Counted from the stretch's first letter, positions 18,218 through 27,518 are shown. The stretch: 64,000 bases of DNA from Bradyrhizobium genosp. L (GCF_015624485.1 NZ_CP061378.1:3100001-3164000); one strand, 5' to 3'. Notes: generated from the letters alone by a model not told the origin. Numbers and translations: made by a program.

Positions 18218-19603
18218 ATGGCCGAGTATGATGTCGACCTGTTTGTCATCGGAGGCGGTTCGGGCGGGGTTCGCGCCGCCCGCATCGCCGCCGGCTATGG
18301 CGCCAAGGTCATGGTCGCCGAAGAGTACCGGATGGGCGGCACCTGCGTGATCCGCGGCTGCGTGCCGAAGAAGCTGTTCGTCATGGGCAGCCACGTTCAC
18401 GACGAGATCGCGGATGCCGCCGGCTTCGGCTGGAGCATCGGCAACGTCTCGTTCGACTGGGCGACGCTGGTCGCCAACAAGGACAAGGAGATCGACCGGC
18501 TCGAGCGCGCCTACACTACGAATGTCGAGAAGTCCGGCGCCAGGATCGTGAAGACCCGCGCCGTGCTGGAGGATGCTCACACCCTGCGCCTGGCCACCGG
18601 CGAGAAGGTCACCGCAAAATACATCCTGATCGCGACCGGCGGCGCGCCCAATCACGGCACCGAGATCCCCGGCATCGAGCACGTGATCTCCTCCAACGAG
18701 GCATTCCATCTGAAGCAGCTGCCGAAGCGCATCGTGATCCAGGGCGGCGGCTATATCGCGCTGGAGTTCGCCGGCATCTTCAACGGTTACGGCTCCGACG
18801 TCACCGTGGTCTATCGCGGCGACAACATCCTGCGCGGCTTCGACGAGGACGTACGCAAGCATGTGCGCACCGAGATGGAGAAGCGCGGCATCACCATCAT
18901 CACCGGCTGCACGGTGACCAAGGTCGAGAAGCACGGCAGCGAATTCACGTCACACCTGTCCGGCGGCTCCAGCATTGCCTCCGAGCAGGTGATGTTCGCG
19001 ATCGGCCGCCACCCCAGCGTCGCCAATCTCGGGCTCGAGACCGCCGGCGTCGCCATCAATCCGAAGAACGGCGGCATCCAGGTCGATCACTGGTCGAAGA
19101 CCTCGGCCGACAACATCTATGCGATCGGCGACGTCACCCATCGCCACAATCTGACGCCGGTCGCGATCCGCGAGGGCCACGCCTTTGCCGACACCGTGTT
19201 CGGCAAGCGCCCCGTGCAGGTCGATCACGCCACGATCCCGACCGCGGTGTTCTCGCAGCCCGAGGTCGGTACCGTGGGTCTGACCGAGGAGGAGGCGCGG
19301 GCGCAGTTTGCCCATGTCGACATCTACAAGACCGATTTCCGCCCGATCAAGGCGACGATGTCCGGCCGCGACACCCGCGTGCTGATGAAGGTCGTGGTCG
19401 ACGGCGCGAGCGACCGCGTGCTCGGCTGCCATATCGTCGGCGATAGCGCCGCCGAAGTCACCCAGGTGGTTGCGATCGCGATCAAGATGAAAGCGACGAA
19501 AGCGGATTTCGACGCCACCATCGCGCTGCATCCAACGGCCGCCGAAGAGCTGGTGACCATGCGCACCCCGACCGCGCGCCACGTGCGGCAGGCGGCGGAG
19601 TAG
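18218..19603 (+). CDS. gor: Glutathione-disulfide reductase
   Basis: Cytosolic NADPH-dependent flavoenzyme regenerating glutathione (461 residues). The FAD-binding motif G-G-G-S-G-G, redox pair C43/C48 in G-G-T-C-V-I-R-G-C-V-P-K-K, NADPH-binding G-G-G-Y-I-A-L-E-F-A, Y-A-I-G-D-V for the second FAD contact, and H-P-T-A-A-E-E near the C-terminus (active-site His-Glu) are all present. The intact I-R-G-C-V-P-K-K stretch favours Gor over trypanothione or mercuric reductases. ATG 18218 has GAAAGG about 8 bp upstream. Confidence 0.95.
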   Translation: MAEYDVDLFVIGGGSGGVRAARIAAGYGAKVMVAEEYRMGGTCVIRGCVPKKLFVMGSHVHDEIADAAGFGWSIGNVSFDWATLVANKDKEIDRLERAYTTNVEKSGARIVKTRAVLEDAHTLRLATGEKVTAKYILIATGGAPNHGTEIPGIEHVISSNEAFHLKQLPKRIVIQGGGYIALEFAGIFNGYGSDVTVVYRGDNILRGFDEDVRKHVRTEMEKRGITIITGCTVTKVEKHGSEFTSHLSGGSSIASEQVMFAIGRHPSVANLGLETAGVAINPKNGGIQVDHWSKTSADNIYAIGDVTHRHNLTPVAIREGHAFADTVFGKRPVQVDHATIPTAVFSQPEVGTVGLTEEEARAQFAHVDIYKTDFRPIKATMSGRDTRVLMKVVVDGASDRVLGCHIVGDSAAEVTQVVAIAIKMKATKADFDATIALHPTAAEELVTMRTPTARHVRQAAE

Positions 19604-20062
19604 GGGCACGGTTCGCCGCCTTACCTCCCCCGTCGGGGAGAGGTCGATTTGCGCAGCAAATCGGGTGAGGGGCCGCAGCTCAACGAGGGACCCGTCAACC
19701 CTCACCCGGGGCTGCGCCATAACCGAGGCTTCGCTTCGGCGTTCTCCGAAAGAACGGCCGCCAAAGGCGGTCTGCGCCTCTCCCAAGGGAGAGGTGAGCC
19801 TCCGACGACGTGCCAGCCTGACCTGATCTCATCACGCCTTCGATCGCGGCGGCCTCTAATCAGCGGAACCAGCCGCCCCGGTTGCGCGTATACGCTCCAA
19901 GCCCCGCTCTGATTGTTGCTTCGCAGCACGCGCGCCGAAAGTGCGTTTCTCCAAAATAGAACTTGCGTCGGTGTCGGGTGAGGAGAATCATTCGGAGACC
20001 GGGATCCAGGCTCGTAATCTTGATGGCAGGCCGCATTGGCCGCGATCGAAGGAGATGTCGCC
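19604..20062. other. 459-bp gap between gor and the amino acid permease
   Basis: No gene seen. The first 190 bp are the mosaic repeat at 19621-19797. The remaining 265 bp carry no ORF with coding character; the permease ribosome site AAGGAG lies at 20049-20054. Confidence 0.6.
19621..19797. repeat. Mosaic palindromic repeat, long copy
   Basis: Begins CTCCCCCGTCGGGGAGAGG and ends CTCTCCCAAGGGAGAGG. The stretch from GGGGAGAGG through TCGATTTGCGCAGCAAATCG to TGAGGGGCCGCA is the same as in the copy at 39358-39478. An extra hairpin-rich insert (GAGGCTTCGCTTCGG..., GCCGCCAAAGGCGG) makes this copy about 57 bp longer. Confidence 0.8.
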
Positions 20063-21517
20063 ATGACTGATCTGGGTTTGATGACGCGAAAGTCGGTCGC
20101 CACCATCATCGCCGAAGCGGGGGAGCACACGCTCGGCAAGACGCTCGGGGCGCTCAGCATCACCGCACTCGGCATCGGCTGCATCATCGGCGCCGGCATC
20201 TTCGTCCTCACCGGCACCGCGGCGGCGCATTATGCAGGCCCCGGCATCATGCTCTCCTTCATCGTCGGCGGCATCGCCTGTGCCTTCGTCGGCCTGTGCT
20301 ACGCCGAACTCGCTGCGCTGTTGCCGGTGTCCGGCAGCACCTACACCTACACCTATGCGACGCTGGGCGAACTCGTCGCCTGGGTCATCGGCTGGGACCT
20401 GATCCTCGAATACGCGATGGGCGCCTCCACCGTCGCGGTCGGCTGGTCGGGCTACATCGTCTCGCTGCTGCATAATTTCGGCATCAACATTCCCCCGCAA
20501 TTTGCCGCCGCGCCGTGGACCGAGACCAAGCTGCCTGACGGCACGACCGTGGCCGGGGTCATCAATCTGCCCGCCGCGCTCATCGTGCTGGCCCTCACGG
20601 CCATGCTGATCGGCGGCACCAAGGAATCGGCCCGGCTCAACAACATCATGGTCGGCATCAAGCTCGTCGTCGTGTGCGCCTTCATCCTGCTCGGCGTCGG
20701 CTACGTCACGCCGGCGAACTGGCACCCGTTCGTCCCCGACAATACCGGCACCTTCGGTCAGTTCGGCTGGAGCGGCGTGATGCGCGGCGCGTCGGTCGTG
20801 TTCTTTGCGTTCATCGGCTTCGACGCCGTCTCGACCGCGGCACAGGAGGCCAAGAATCCGCAGACCGACATGCCGATCGGCATCCTCGGCTCGCTGTTGA
20901 TCTGCACCATCCTTTATGTCGCGGTCGCCGGCGTGCTCACCGGCCTCGTGCCCTACACCGAGCTCGGCGTGCCCGATCCGATCGCCAAGGGCGTCGACGT
21001 CATCGGGCTGACCTGGTTCTCGGTGCTGATCAAGATCGGCGCGCTTGCCGGCCTCACCACGGTGATCCTGGTGCTGCTCTATGGCCAGAGCCGGATCTTC
21101 TTCCAGATCGCCAAGGACGGCCTGCTGCCCAAGATGTTCTCCGACGTGCATCCCTCGCTCGGGACGCCGCACAAGAGCCAGCTGCTGATCGGGATCGTGG
21201 TGGCCGTGGTCGCGGCGCTGACCCCGATCGACATATTGGGCGAGATGGTCTCGATCGGCACGTTGTTCGCGTTCGTGCTGGTCTGCGGCGCGGTGATCTA
21301 TCTGCGCAAGAGCGATGCGGATATCGCCCGTCCGTTCAAGACGCCCGGCGTTCCGGTGGTGCCGGTGCTCGGCATGGCGTTCTCGCTGATGCTGATGGTG
21401 TTCCTGCCTTTGGCGACGTGGCTGCGTTTGATCGTGTGGCTGGTGATCGGCCTTGCCTTGTATTTCGCCTATGGCCGCAGTCACTCGGTGCTGCTCAATG
21501 GTGAGGCATCGCGCTAG
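20063..21517 (+). CDS. APC-family amino acid permease (CAT-like)
   Basis: Inner-membrane amino acid transporter (484 residues, about 12-13 hydrophobic segments). TM1 has G-I-G-C-I-I-G-A-G-I-F-V-L-T-G, the unwound substrate-binding helix of APC proteins, and F-F-A-F-I-G-F-D-A-V-S-T-A-A-Q-E is the TM6 signature of cationic amino acid transporters (YhdG/CAT group). ATG 20063 has AAGGAG 9 bp upstream. It stands alone; the substrate is probably a cationic or branched amino acid by family only. Confidence 0.9.
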   Translation: MTDLGLMTRKSVATIIAEAGEHTLGKTLGALSITALGIGCIIGAGIFVLTGTAAAHYAGPGIMLSFIVGGIACAFVGLCYAELAALLPVSGSTYTYTYATLGELVAWVIGWDLILEYAMGASTVAVGWSGYIVSLLHNFGINIPPQFAAAPWTETKLPDGTTVAGVINLPAALIVLALTAMLIGGTKESARLNNIMVGIKLVVVCAFILLGVGYVTPANWHPFVPDNTGTFGQFGWSGVMRGASVVFFAFIGFDAVSTAAQEAKNPQTDMPIGILGSLLICTILYVAVAGVLTGLVPYTELGVPDPIAKGVDVIGLTWFSVLIKIGALAGLTTVILVLLYGQSRIFFQIAKDGLLPKMFSDVHPSLGTPHKSQLLIGIVVAVVAALTPIDILGEMVSIGTLFAFVLVCGAVIYLRKSDADIARPFKTPGVPVVPVLGMAFSLMLMVFLPLATWLRLIVWLVIGLALYFAYGRSHSVLLNGEASR

Positions 21518-21603
21518 ACTAGCCGCGCGCCGCTGCTGCCCGCGGTGCCGCTTCAGTGAGGTGCCATGATGCCGGTGTGCAGCGGCGTCATGGTGCGCAT
21601 TTT

Positions 21604-21628
21604 GGAACCTTGTGCAGCGTCGGATGTT
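21604..21628 (+). promoter_or_regulatory. EcfG-like general-stress promoter candidate
   Basis: GGAAC (21604-21608), 16 bp, then TGTT (21625-21628), against the alphaproteobacterial EcfG consensus GGAAC-N16/17-CGTT. It is 46 bp upstream of the DUF2934 start. GGAAC/GTTCC also form an inverted pair (TTGGAAC...GTTCCAA), so a dimer-operator reading is possible. Confidence 0.35.
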
Positions 21629-21674
21629 CCAACTCTCAAATACTTAGTTGTCACAGATATTGAGGGAGCCGCCC

Positions 21675-21884
21675 ATGACAGGTCCCACCGAACAAGAGAT
21701 CCGGACCCGCGCCTACGAATTGTGGAAAGACGCCGGCGAACCCCAGGGCACCATGGATCAGCTCTGGTACCAGGCCGAACGCGAGCTGTTGGAGCGCAAG
21801 GCCGCCAACGGCAACGGCAAGGCGGCAAACGGCAAGCCGAACGGCGAAATGAACGGTCATCACAAGCCGGCAACGTACCAGTAG
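21675..21884 (+). CDS. DUF2934 small protein
   Basis: A 69-residue soluble protein. The first 40 residues carry the DUF2934 core (E-Q-E-I-R-x-R-A-Y-E-L-W-K-D-A-G-E-P...W-Y-Q-A-E-R-E-L), and the tail is a low-complexity Asn/Gly/Lys run (N-G-N-G-K-A-A-N-G-K). ATG 21675 has GAGGGAG upstream. Its TAG stop lies in the end of a palindromic repeat (21881-21965). Function unknown; rhizobial relatives are often stress-associated, which fits the EcfG-like promoter. Confidence 0.85.
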   Translation: MTGPTEQEIRTRAYELWKDAGEPQGTMDQLWYQAERELLERKAANGNGKAANGKPNGEMNGHHKPATYQ

Positions 21885-21965
21885 GGCGAATGAGCGAAGC
21901 GTAATCCGCCGTTTGGCGTATGACACGACAGCAGTGGCGGGTTACGCTACGCTAACCCGCCCTAC
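21881..21965. repeat. Palindromic repeat whose end supplies the DUF2934 stop codon
   Basis: GTAGGGCG...GCGAAGCGTAATCCGCC on the left pairs with GGCGGGTTACGCTACGC...CGCCCTAC on the right. The TAG at 21882-21884 that ends the DUF2934 gene is within the GTAGGG terminus of the element. Confidence 0.75.
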
Positions 21966-21994
21966 GCACGATAGGCGGGCTACCTCGAGGCCCG

Positions 21995-22348
21995 ATGAGC
22001 GACCCGATCGATCTCGCCGAAAAACTCTCGACCTTCTCCGAGCACTGGTCGCCGCGCACGGTGGCGCAATTCAATGCCTGCGACGTCATGGTCGTGAAGG
22101 TGCAGGGCGAATTCGTCTGGCACAAGCATGACGACACCGACGATTTCTTCCTGGTGCTGAAAGGCGTGCTCGACATCGAGCTGCGCGACCGCATCGTCAC
22201 GCTGCGTGCCGGCCAGATGTTCGTCGTGCCGAAGGGCGTCGAGCATCGCCCGGTCGCGCGGGAGGAAGTGCACCTGATGCTGATCGAGCCGACGGGGACG
22301 CCGAACACGGGAAATGAAGAAACAGCGGCGCCGCGAAAGTTGGCGTGA
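21995..22348 (+). CDS. Cupin-domain protein
   Basis: Single-domain cupin_2 protein (117 residues). Motif 1 is W-H-K-H-D-D-T-D-D-F-F-L-V-L-K-G with two His ligands; motif 2 is V-P-K-G-V-E-H-R-P with the third His. Such small cupins bind a metal and act as isomerases, dioxygenases or sensors; the role is not predictable. It stands alone between repeat DNA and an opposite-strand gene. Confidence 0.87.
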   Translation: MSDPIDLAEKLSTFSEHWSPRTVAQFNACDVMVVKVQGEFVWHKHDDTDDFFLVLKGVLDIELRDRIVTLRAGQMFVVPKGVEHRPVAREEVHLMLIEPTGTPNTGNEETAAPRKLA

Positions 22349-22366
22349 GGGCAGCCGACGTCGCGG

Positions 22367-22651
22367 CTACTTGATGCAAACGCCCTGGATCGAACCTCGC
22401 TTGAAGCAACGACTGCCAGGACCGCAATCGGTGTCGCACGAACAGGTGTCGCCGTAGGTCCCGTTGATATCGAGGGGAAATTGCGCCCGTTGCTGATCGT
22501 TGGCGTTACCCGGCGACAGGCCGCCGGCGCAGACGCCGTAAATGCTCGTTGACGCCTTCAGGCACTCGCTGCCCGGCCGGCAATCGGTATCAAACTGGCA
22601 TGCCATCGCGGGCGTCGCCGCGAGCAGAACGGCCAGAACAAGGTATCTCAT
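22367..22651 (-). CDS. Secreted Cys-rich protein with two tandem Cys modules
   Basis: A 94-residue exported protein with a Sec signal (cut near A-M-A-C). The mature part holds two copies of a module: C18...D-T-D-C24-x-P-G-S-x-C30...G-V-C41 and C72-D-T-D-C76-x-P-G-S-x-C82...G-V-C92, plus C70. The even spacing suggests a disulfide-bonded fold made of two duplicated units. The pattern D-x-D-C-x-x-G-x-x-C resembles disulfide-rich modules of secreted proteins. Function unknown. It starts a single-gene unit with no operon partner. Confidence 0.78.
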   Translation of the reverse strand: MRYLVLAVLLAATPAMACQFDTDCRPGSECLKASTSIYGVCAGGLSPGNANDQQRAQFPLDINGTYGDTCSCDTDCGPGSRCFKRGSIQGVCIK

Positions 22652-22761
22652 CGAAACAGCCTGCCGCCGGTGGGATGCCCGATCGCAGACGCCGAGGCGG
22701 GTGCGATCTCTTCCACGCTACTTTGCATTGCGCGACCGGATAATCAATCGCATTGATTCTC

Positions 22762-22799
22762 GTCGTTCCGGGCTCTCGCTTCGCGATCCCCGGAATGAC
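22762..22799. repeat. Short CGGAATGAC-type palindromic repeat
   Basis: GTCGTTCCGGG...CCCGGAATGAC with a TCGCTTCGCGA centre; a short member of the same family as 32951-33030 and 50335-50418. Confidence 0.6.
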
Positions 22800-22837
22800 G
22801 AAGGATGGGTTATCCGCAGACAACGGAGCGTGCTGCG

Positions 22838-23764
22838 CTACCCCTCCGCCTCGAGCCACTCCGCCGCACCGCGCCACAGCGCGTCGCGGTGCTCGCTGCG
22901 GAAGAAGCCGAGATGACCGATCTTGATCGCACCCACGTCGGCCGGGCGGATCGAGATGATCTCCGGCGTCGTCGAGGTGAATGCGGAGCACAGCAGTTCG
23001 ACGGCGGGCCGCGTCGCCCAGGTGTCGTCGGTCATCGCCAGCGCGCGGAGCCCGCCCTTGAATTTTGCAAAATTCTCGCGCGCGGTGAGGGTGGAGTCGT
23101 CGAGCAGGTAGCGGTCCGACATCACCCAGCGGGTCCATTGCTCGAACACGCCCTTCGGCAGGTCCATGCCGAGGCCGGCCCAACCCGGCGCGTAGCCGAG
23201 CACGCGGGTCAGGGGCAGGCCGACGCCGTTCATGAAGGCGACCACGCGGTAGCGCTCGGGCGAGGCCATCAGCTTCCAGGTGGCGGCCTGCGCCGCGACC
23301 AGCAGCGCGCGCGGGATCTCCGCATTGTTGGCGAGCAGCCCGAGTGCCTGGCCGCCGAAGGAATGGCCGACATAGGCGAAGGGCAGGTCGCGGTAGCGCT
23401 CGCGCATCCACCTCACCGTCGCGGTGACGTCGAGCGCGGCCCAGTCGGTCATCGTGGCCTTGAATCCGACCAGCGACTTCGGCTGGTTGAGGCCGGTCAT
23501 CGCCTGTTGCCTGGAATCGCCGGTGCCGCGGTAATCGTAGGTCAGCACCGCCGAGCCGCGGCGGGCGAGGTAGCCGGCAAAGCCGCGATAGAGCTTTCGG
23601 GGGACTGCAGTCGCCGAACTGATCAGCACGGCGTGGCGTTTGGTGCCGCGGGGCAGGAACAGGGTCGCGCCGAGCGGATAGCCGTCGGCGGCGGGCACCA
23701 CGATGTCGTCGCTAAAAACGTCGTCCAGCGCGGCCTCGGCCACGGCACTTCCCCCGGCATTCAT
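22838..23764 (-). CDS. Alpha/beta hydrolase
   Basis: Soluble hydrolase (308 residues). The nucleophile elbow G-H-S-F-G-G-Q-A, an early oxyanion region and a late His in I-K-I-G-H-L-G-F-F-R complete an alpha/beta-hydrolase triad. T-Y-D-Y-R-G-T-G-D-S is the typical strand-4 motif of the serine aminopeptidase-like (Hydrolase_4) group. ATG 23764 was chosen because upstream extension has no family-like sequence. It is divergent from the DAHP synthase gene with a 153-bp shared upstream region. Substrate unknown. Confidence 0.85.
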   Translation of the reverse strand: MNAGGSAVAEAALDDVFSDDIVVPAADGYPLGATLFLPRGTKRHAVLISSATAVPRKLYRGFAGYLARRGSAVLTYDYRGTGDSRQQAMTGLNQPKSLVGFKATMTDWAALDVTATVRWMRERYRDLPFAYVGHSFGGQALGLLANNAEIPRALLVAAQAATWKLMASPERYRVVAFMNGVGLPLTRVLGYAPGWAGLGMDLPKGVFEQWTRWVMSDRYLLDDSTLTARENFAKFKGGLRALAMTDDTWATRPAVELLCSAFTSTTPEIISIRPADVGAIKIGHLGFFRSEHRDALWRGAAEWLEAEG

Positions 23765-23917
23765 GCTATGGTGTAACAAATGCGAATTCGGCTTTCCCCG
23801 CAAGAGCTTGACGGAATTGCGGGAATTCGCGTCTAGCGGGGAAGGGGGCGGCTGTGTATATAGCGGACCTTTCCTCCCCGTCACGTAAGTTGCGGTTTTT
23901 GCTCAGGAGTTGACCTC

Positions 23918-25306
23918 ATGTCCGAGCGGTGGACACCCGATAGCTGGCGCGCCAAGAAGGTGCTGCAGGTGCCCGACTATCCCGATGCCAAGGCATTGGC
24001 CGATGTCGAGGCGCAGCTCGCGACCTTCCCGCCGCTGGTGTTCGCGGGTGAGGCGCGCAATCTGAGGAAGGCGCTGGCGCGGGTGGCCGCGGGCGAAGCC
24101 TTCCTGCTGCAGGGCGGCGACTGCGCCGAGAGCTTTGCCGAGCACGGCGCCAACAACATCCGCGACTTCTTCCGTGTGCTGCTGCAGATGGCTGTGGTCA
24201 TGACCTATGCCGGCGCGCTGCCGGTGGTGAAGGTCGGCCGCATCGCAGGCCAGTTCGCCAAGCCGCGCTCGTCGCCGACCGAGAAGCAGGACGGCGTCGA
24301 GCTGCCGAGTTATCGCGGCGACATCGTCAACGACATCGCCTTCACGCCGGAAGCGCGCATCCCCGATCCGCAGCGCCAGCTGATGGCCTATCGGCAGTCG
24401 GCGGCGACGCTGAACCTGCTGCGCGCATTCGCGACCGGCGGCTTCGCCAATCTCGGCAGCGTGCATCAATGGATGCTCGGCTTCCTGAAGGACTCGCCGC
24501 AGTCCCGCCGCTACCGGGAGCTCGCCGACCGCATCTCGGATGCGCTGAACTTCATGCGCGCCTGCGGCCTCGATCTCGAGAGCCATCCCGAACTGCGCGC
24601 CACCGATTTCTACACCAGCCACGAGGCGCTGCTGCTCGGCTACGAGCAGGCGATGACGCGGATCGATTCCACCACCGGGGACTGGTACGCGACCTCGGGC
24701 CACATGATCTGGATCGGCGACCGCACCCGCCAGCTCGACCACGGCCATGTCGAATATTTCCGCGGCATCAAGAACCCGATCGGCCTGAAATGCGGCCCGT
24801 CGCTCAAACCCGACGAGCTGTTGAAGCTGATCGACGTGCTCAGCCCCGACAACGAGCCGGGGCGGCTGACCCTGATCAACCGTTTCGGCGCCGACAAGGT
24901 CGCCGATCATCTGCCCGGCCTGATCCGCGCGGTGCAGCGGGAAGGGCGTCAGGTGGTGTGGTCGTGCGATCCGATGCACGGCAACACCATCACCTCGACC
25001 TCGGGCTACAAGACCCGGCCGTTCGACCGCGTGCTGTCCGAGGTGAAGTCGTTCTTCCAGGTCCATGCCGCCGAGGGCACGCATGCCGGCGGCGTGCATC
25101 TGGAGATGACGGGACAGGACGTCACCGAATGCATCGGCGGCGCGCGCGCCATCACCGACGAGGATCTCAACGACCGCTATCACACGGTCTGCGATCCCAG
25201 ATTGAACGCCGAACAGTCGATCGACATGGCCTTCCTGATCGCCGAGCTCCTCAAGCAGGAGCGCGCCGGCAAGGTCAAACCGATGCCGGCCGCCGCGGGA
25301 CTTTGA
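23918..25306 (+). CDS. Class II 3-deoxy-7-phosphoheptulonate (DAHP) synthase
   Basis: Commits erythrose 4-phosphate and phosphoenolpyruvate to the shikimate pathway (462 residues). It is the plant/actinobacterial class II type: W-x-P-x-S-W-R near the N-terminus, [11 protein letters not shown] with the metal Cys, C-D-P-M-H-G-N-T and [12 protein letters not shown] near the C-terminus with metal His/Glu ligands. CAGGAG lies upstream of ATG 23918. A small TTG-started dgkA follows 44 bp downstream. Confidence 0.96.
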   Translation: MSERWTPDSWRAKKVLQVPDYPDAKALADVEAQLATFPPLVFAGEARNLRKALARVAAGEAFLLQGGDCAESFAEHGANNIRDFFRVLLQMAVVMTYAGALPVVKVGRIAGQFAKPRSSPTEKQDGVELPSYRGDIVNDIAFTPEARIPDPQRQLMAYRQSAATLNLLRAFATGGFANLGSVHQWMLGFLKDSPQSRRYRELADRISDALNFMRACGLDLESHPELRATDFYTSHEALLLGYEQAMTRIDSTTGDWYATSGHMIWIGDRTRQLDHGHVEYFRGIKNPIGLKCGPSLKPDELLKLIDVLSPDNEPGRLTLINRFGADKVADHLPGLIRAVQREGRQVVWSCDPMHGNTITSTSGYKTRPFDRVLSEVKSFFQVHAAEGTHAGGVHLEMTGQDVTECIGGARAITDEDLNDRYHTVCDPRLNAEQSIDMAFLIAELLKQERAGKVKPMPAAAGL

Positions 25307-25350
25307 TTTGGGGCAATGACCTTGAAGGTTGTGACTTTGGGGGTTGTGAC

Positions 25351-25704
25351 TTGCTGAGGTTCTGGCGAGCCACCATCAACTCGCGCAACGGGTTGGCCTT
25401 CGCCATCCGCTCGGAGCAGGCGATCCGCGAGGAGGTGGTGGCGCTGGTGCTGTCGCTGCCGCTGGCTTGGCTGGTCGGCGCCACCGTGATGCGGCGGGTC
25501 GAGCTGGTCGCCACCGTCGTGCTGGTGCTGGTGATCGAGCTGCTCAACACCGCGATCGAGAAGCTCGCCGATCGCCTCACCACGGACCACGATCCGCAGA
25601 TCGGGCGGGTCAAGGACATGGGCTCGGCCGCCGTCGGCGTCGCGCTGGTCATGGCCGGGCTGTTCTGGCTGTTCGCCCTTGCTGAGCGCATGGGCGCGTT
25701 CTGA
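25351..25704 (+). CDS. dgkA: Diacylglycerol kinase DgkA
   Basis: Integral-membrane diacylglycerol kinase (117 residues, E. coli enzyme 122), recycling diacylglycerol from envelope glycan synthesis. Three membrane helices are visible (about 26-46, 50-66, 92-111). The catalytic signature is intact: I-E-L-L-N-T-A-I-E (E63, N66, E70) and V-K-D-M-G-S-A-A-V (D89). There is no ATG in the right place; TTG 25351 starts exactly at the family N-terminus (L-R-F-W-R-A) and is preferred. Upstream codons continue in frame from the DAHP synthase region, so annotation programs may truncate or merge it. It lies 44 bp after the DAHP synthase and 44 bp before nadE. Confidence 0.88.
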   Translation: MLRFWRATINSRNGLAFAIRSEQAIREEVVALVLSLPLAWLVGATVMRRVELVATVVLVLVIELLNTAIEKLADRLTTDHDPQIGRVKDMGSAAVGVALVMAGLFWLFALAERMGAF

Positions 25705-25748
25705 TCCCGCCGATTGAAAGTCGCTCTTGCGAGGAACAACATAAAGAT

Positions 25749-27500
25749 ATGAGCGAACAACAGATCAAGATCACGCTGGCGCAACTCAATCCGATGGTCG
25801 GCGACGTCACCGGCAACGCCGCCAAGGCGCGCGCCGCGCGCGACAAGGCGAAGGCCGATGGCGCCGACCTCGTGGTGCTCTCGGAATTGTTCATCGCCGG
25901 CTATCCGCCGGAGGATCTGGTGCTGAAGCCGGCGTTCCAGTCGGCCTGCCGGGCCGAGATCGAGCAGCTGGCGCGCGAGACCGCCGATGGCGGACCGGCT
26001 GTGCTGATCGGCACGCCCTGGGTCGAGGACGGCAAGCTCTACAATGCCTGCGCGCTGCTCGACGGCGGCCGTATCGCGGCGTTGCGCTTCAAGGCCAATC
26101 TGCCGAACTATGGCGTGTTCGACGAGAAGCGGCTGTTCGCGCGGGGCCCGGCGCCGGGTCCGGTGACGGTGCGCGGCGTCCGCATCGGGGTGCCGATCTG
26201 CGAGGACATCTGGCTCGAGGAATCCGAGGACTACGAGAACGTCGTCGAGTGCCTGGCCGAGACCGGCGCCGAGATTTTGGTGGTGCCGAACGGCTCGCCC
26301 TACGCACGCGACAAGGGCGATCTCCGGCTGTCGATCGTGGTGGCGCGCGTCACGGAGAGCGGGCTGCCGCTCGCCTATCTCAACGAGGTCGGCGGCCAGG
26401 ACGAGCTGATCTTCGACGGTGCCTCGTTCGTGCTGAATGCCGATCTCTCGGTCGCGGCGCAGCTTCCGGCGTTCGAGGAGAACATCACGACGCTGGTGTG
26501 GCGCAAGACCGCCGACGGCTGGCGCTGCAACGGGCCGATCACGCCGCTGCTCGAGGGCGACAAGGCGGATTACGCCGCCTGCGTGCTCGGCCTGCGTGAC
26601 TATGTCCGCAAGAACGGTTTTCCCGGCGTGCTGCTCGGCATCTCCGGCGGCATCGACTCGGCGCTGTGCGCGGCGATCGCGGTCGATGCGCTCGGCGCCG
26701 ACAAGGTGCGCGGCGTGATGCTGCCGTTCCGTTACACCGCGCAGGTCTCGCTCGACGACGCCGCCAAGCTCGCGGCCGAGCTCGGCATCCGTTACGAGGT
26801 GCTGCCGATTGCCGATGCCGTGAACGGGTTCGAGAAGATCCTGGCGCCGGTATTCGCCGGGCTCGAGCGCGACATCACGGAAGAGAATTTGCAGGCGCGC
26901 GCCCGCGGCACGCTCTTGATGGCGATCTCCAACAAGACCGGCGCGATGGTCGTGACCACGGGCAACAAGTCGGAAATGTCGGTCGGCTACGCCACGCTCT
27001 ACGGCGACATGAATGGCGGCTTCAACCCGATCAAGGACATCTACAAGACCGAGGTGTTCCGCCTGTCGAGCTTGCGCAACGCGTGGAAGCCGGATGGCGC
27101 GCTCGGGCCGTCGGGCGAGGTGATTCCATCAAACATCATCACCCGGCCGCCGACCGCGGAATTGCGCGAGAACCAGACCGACCAGGATTCGCTGCCGCCC
27201 TATGAGGTGCTGGATGCGATCCTCGAACGTCTGGTCGAGCGCGAGGAGCCGCTCGCCGGCATCATTGCCGCCGGCTTCGACCGCGACGTCGTGGCCCGCA
27301 TCGACCGCCTGCTCAACATCGCCGAATACAAGCGCCGGCAGGCCGCGCCGGGAGTGAAGGTCACGCGCAAGAATTTCGGCCGCGACCGCCGCTACCCGAT
27401 CACCAACCGCTTTCGCGATTTCGGCAAGGCGCTGCCGGCGCCCGACGACGCACTGCTGGCGCGCAGCTCGCGCGCATCGGCGGAGGCGTTCGAGGGGTGA
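25749..27500 (+). CDS. nadE: Glutamine-dependent NAD+ synthetase
   Basis: Final step of NAD synthesis, amidating deamido-NAD with ammonia channelled from glutamine (583 residues). The N-terminal nitrilase-type glutaminase has the triad E46, K115 and C151 (P-I-C-E-D-I-W). The C-terminal synthetase has the ATP-pyrophosphatase loop S-G-G-I-D-S at 299-304 and T-T-G-N-K-S-E-M. Its stop is 18 bp from the stop of the convergent DUF2865 gene, with a duplicated GGGGTGAACCCT between them. Confidence 0.96.
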   Translation: MSEQQIKITLAQLNPMVGDVTGNAAKARAARDKAKADGADLVVLSELFIAGYPPEDLVLKPAFQSACRAEIEQLARETADGGPAVLIGTPWVEDGKLYNACALLDGGRIAALRFKANLPNYGVFDEKRLFARGPAPGPVTVRGVRIGVPICEDIWLEESEDYENVVECLAETGAEILVVPNGSPYARDKGDLRLSIVVARVTESGLPLAYLNEVGGQDELIFDGASFVLNADLSVAAQLPAFEENITTLVWRKTADGWRCNGPITPLLEGDKADYAACVLGLRDYVRKNGFPGVLLGISGGIDSALCAAIAVDALGADKVRGVMLPFRYTAQVSLDDAAKLAAELGIRYEVLPIADAVNGFEKILAPVFAGLERDITEENLQARARGTLLMAISNKTGAMVVTTGNKSEMSVGYATLYGDMNGGFNPIKDIYKTEVFRLSSLRNAWKPDGALGPSGEVIPSNIITRPPTAELRENQTDQDSLPPYEVLDAILERLVEREEPLAGIIAAGFDRDVVARIDRLLNIAEYKRRQAAPGVKVTRKNFGRDRRYPITNRFRDFGKALPAPDDALLARSSRASAEAFEG

Positions 27501-27518
27501 ACCCTCAAGGGGTGAACC

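Noticed and set aside
19621..19797. CRISPR-like array
   Set aside because: Repeats are palindromic mosaics without regularly spaced unique spacers, and no cas genes are present.
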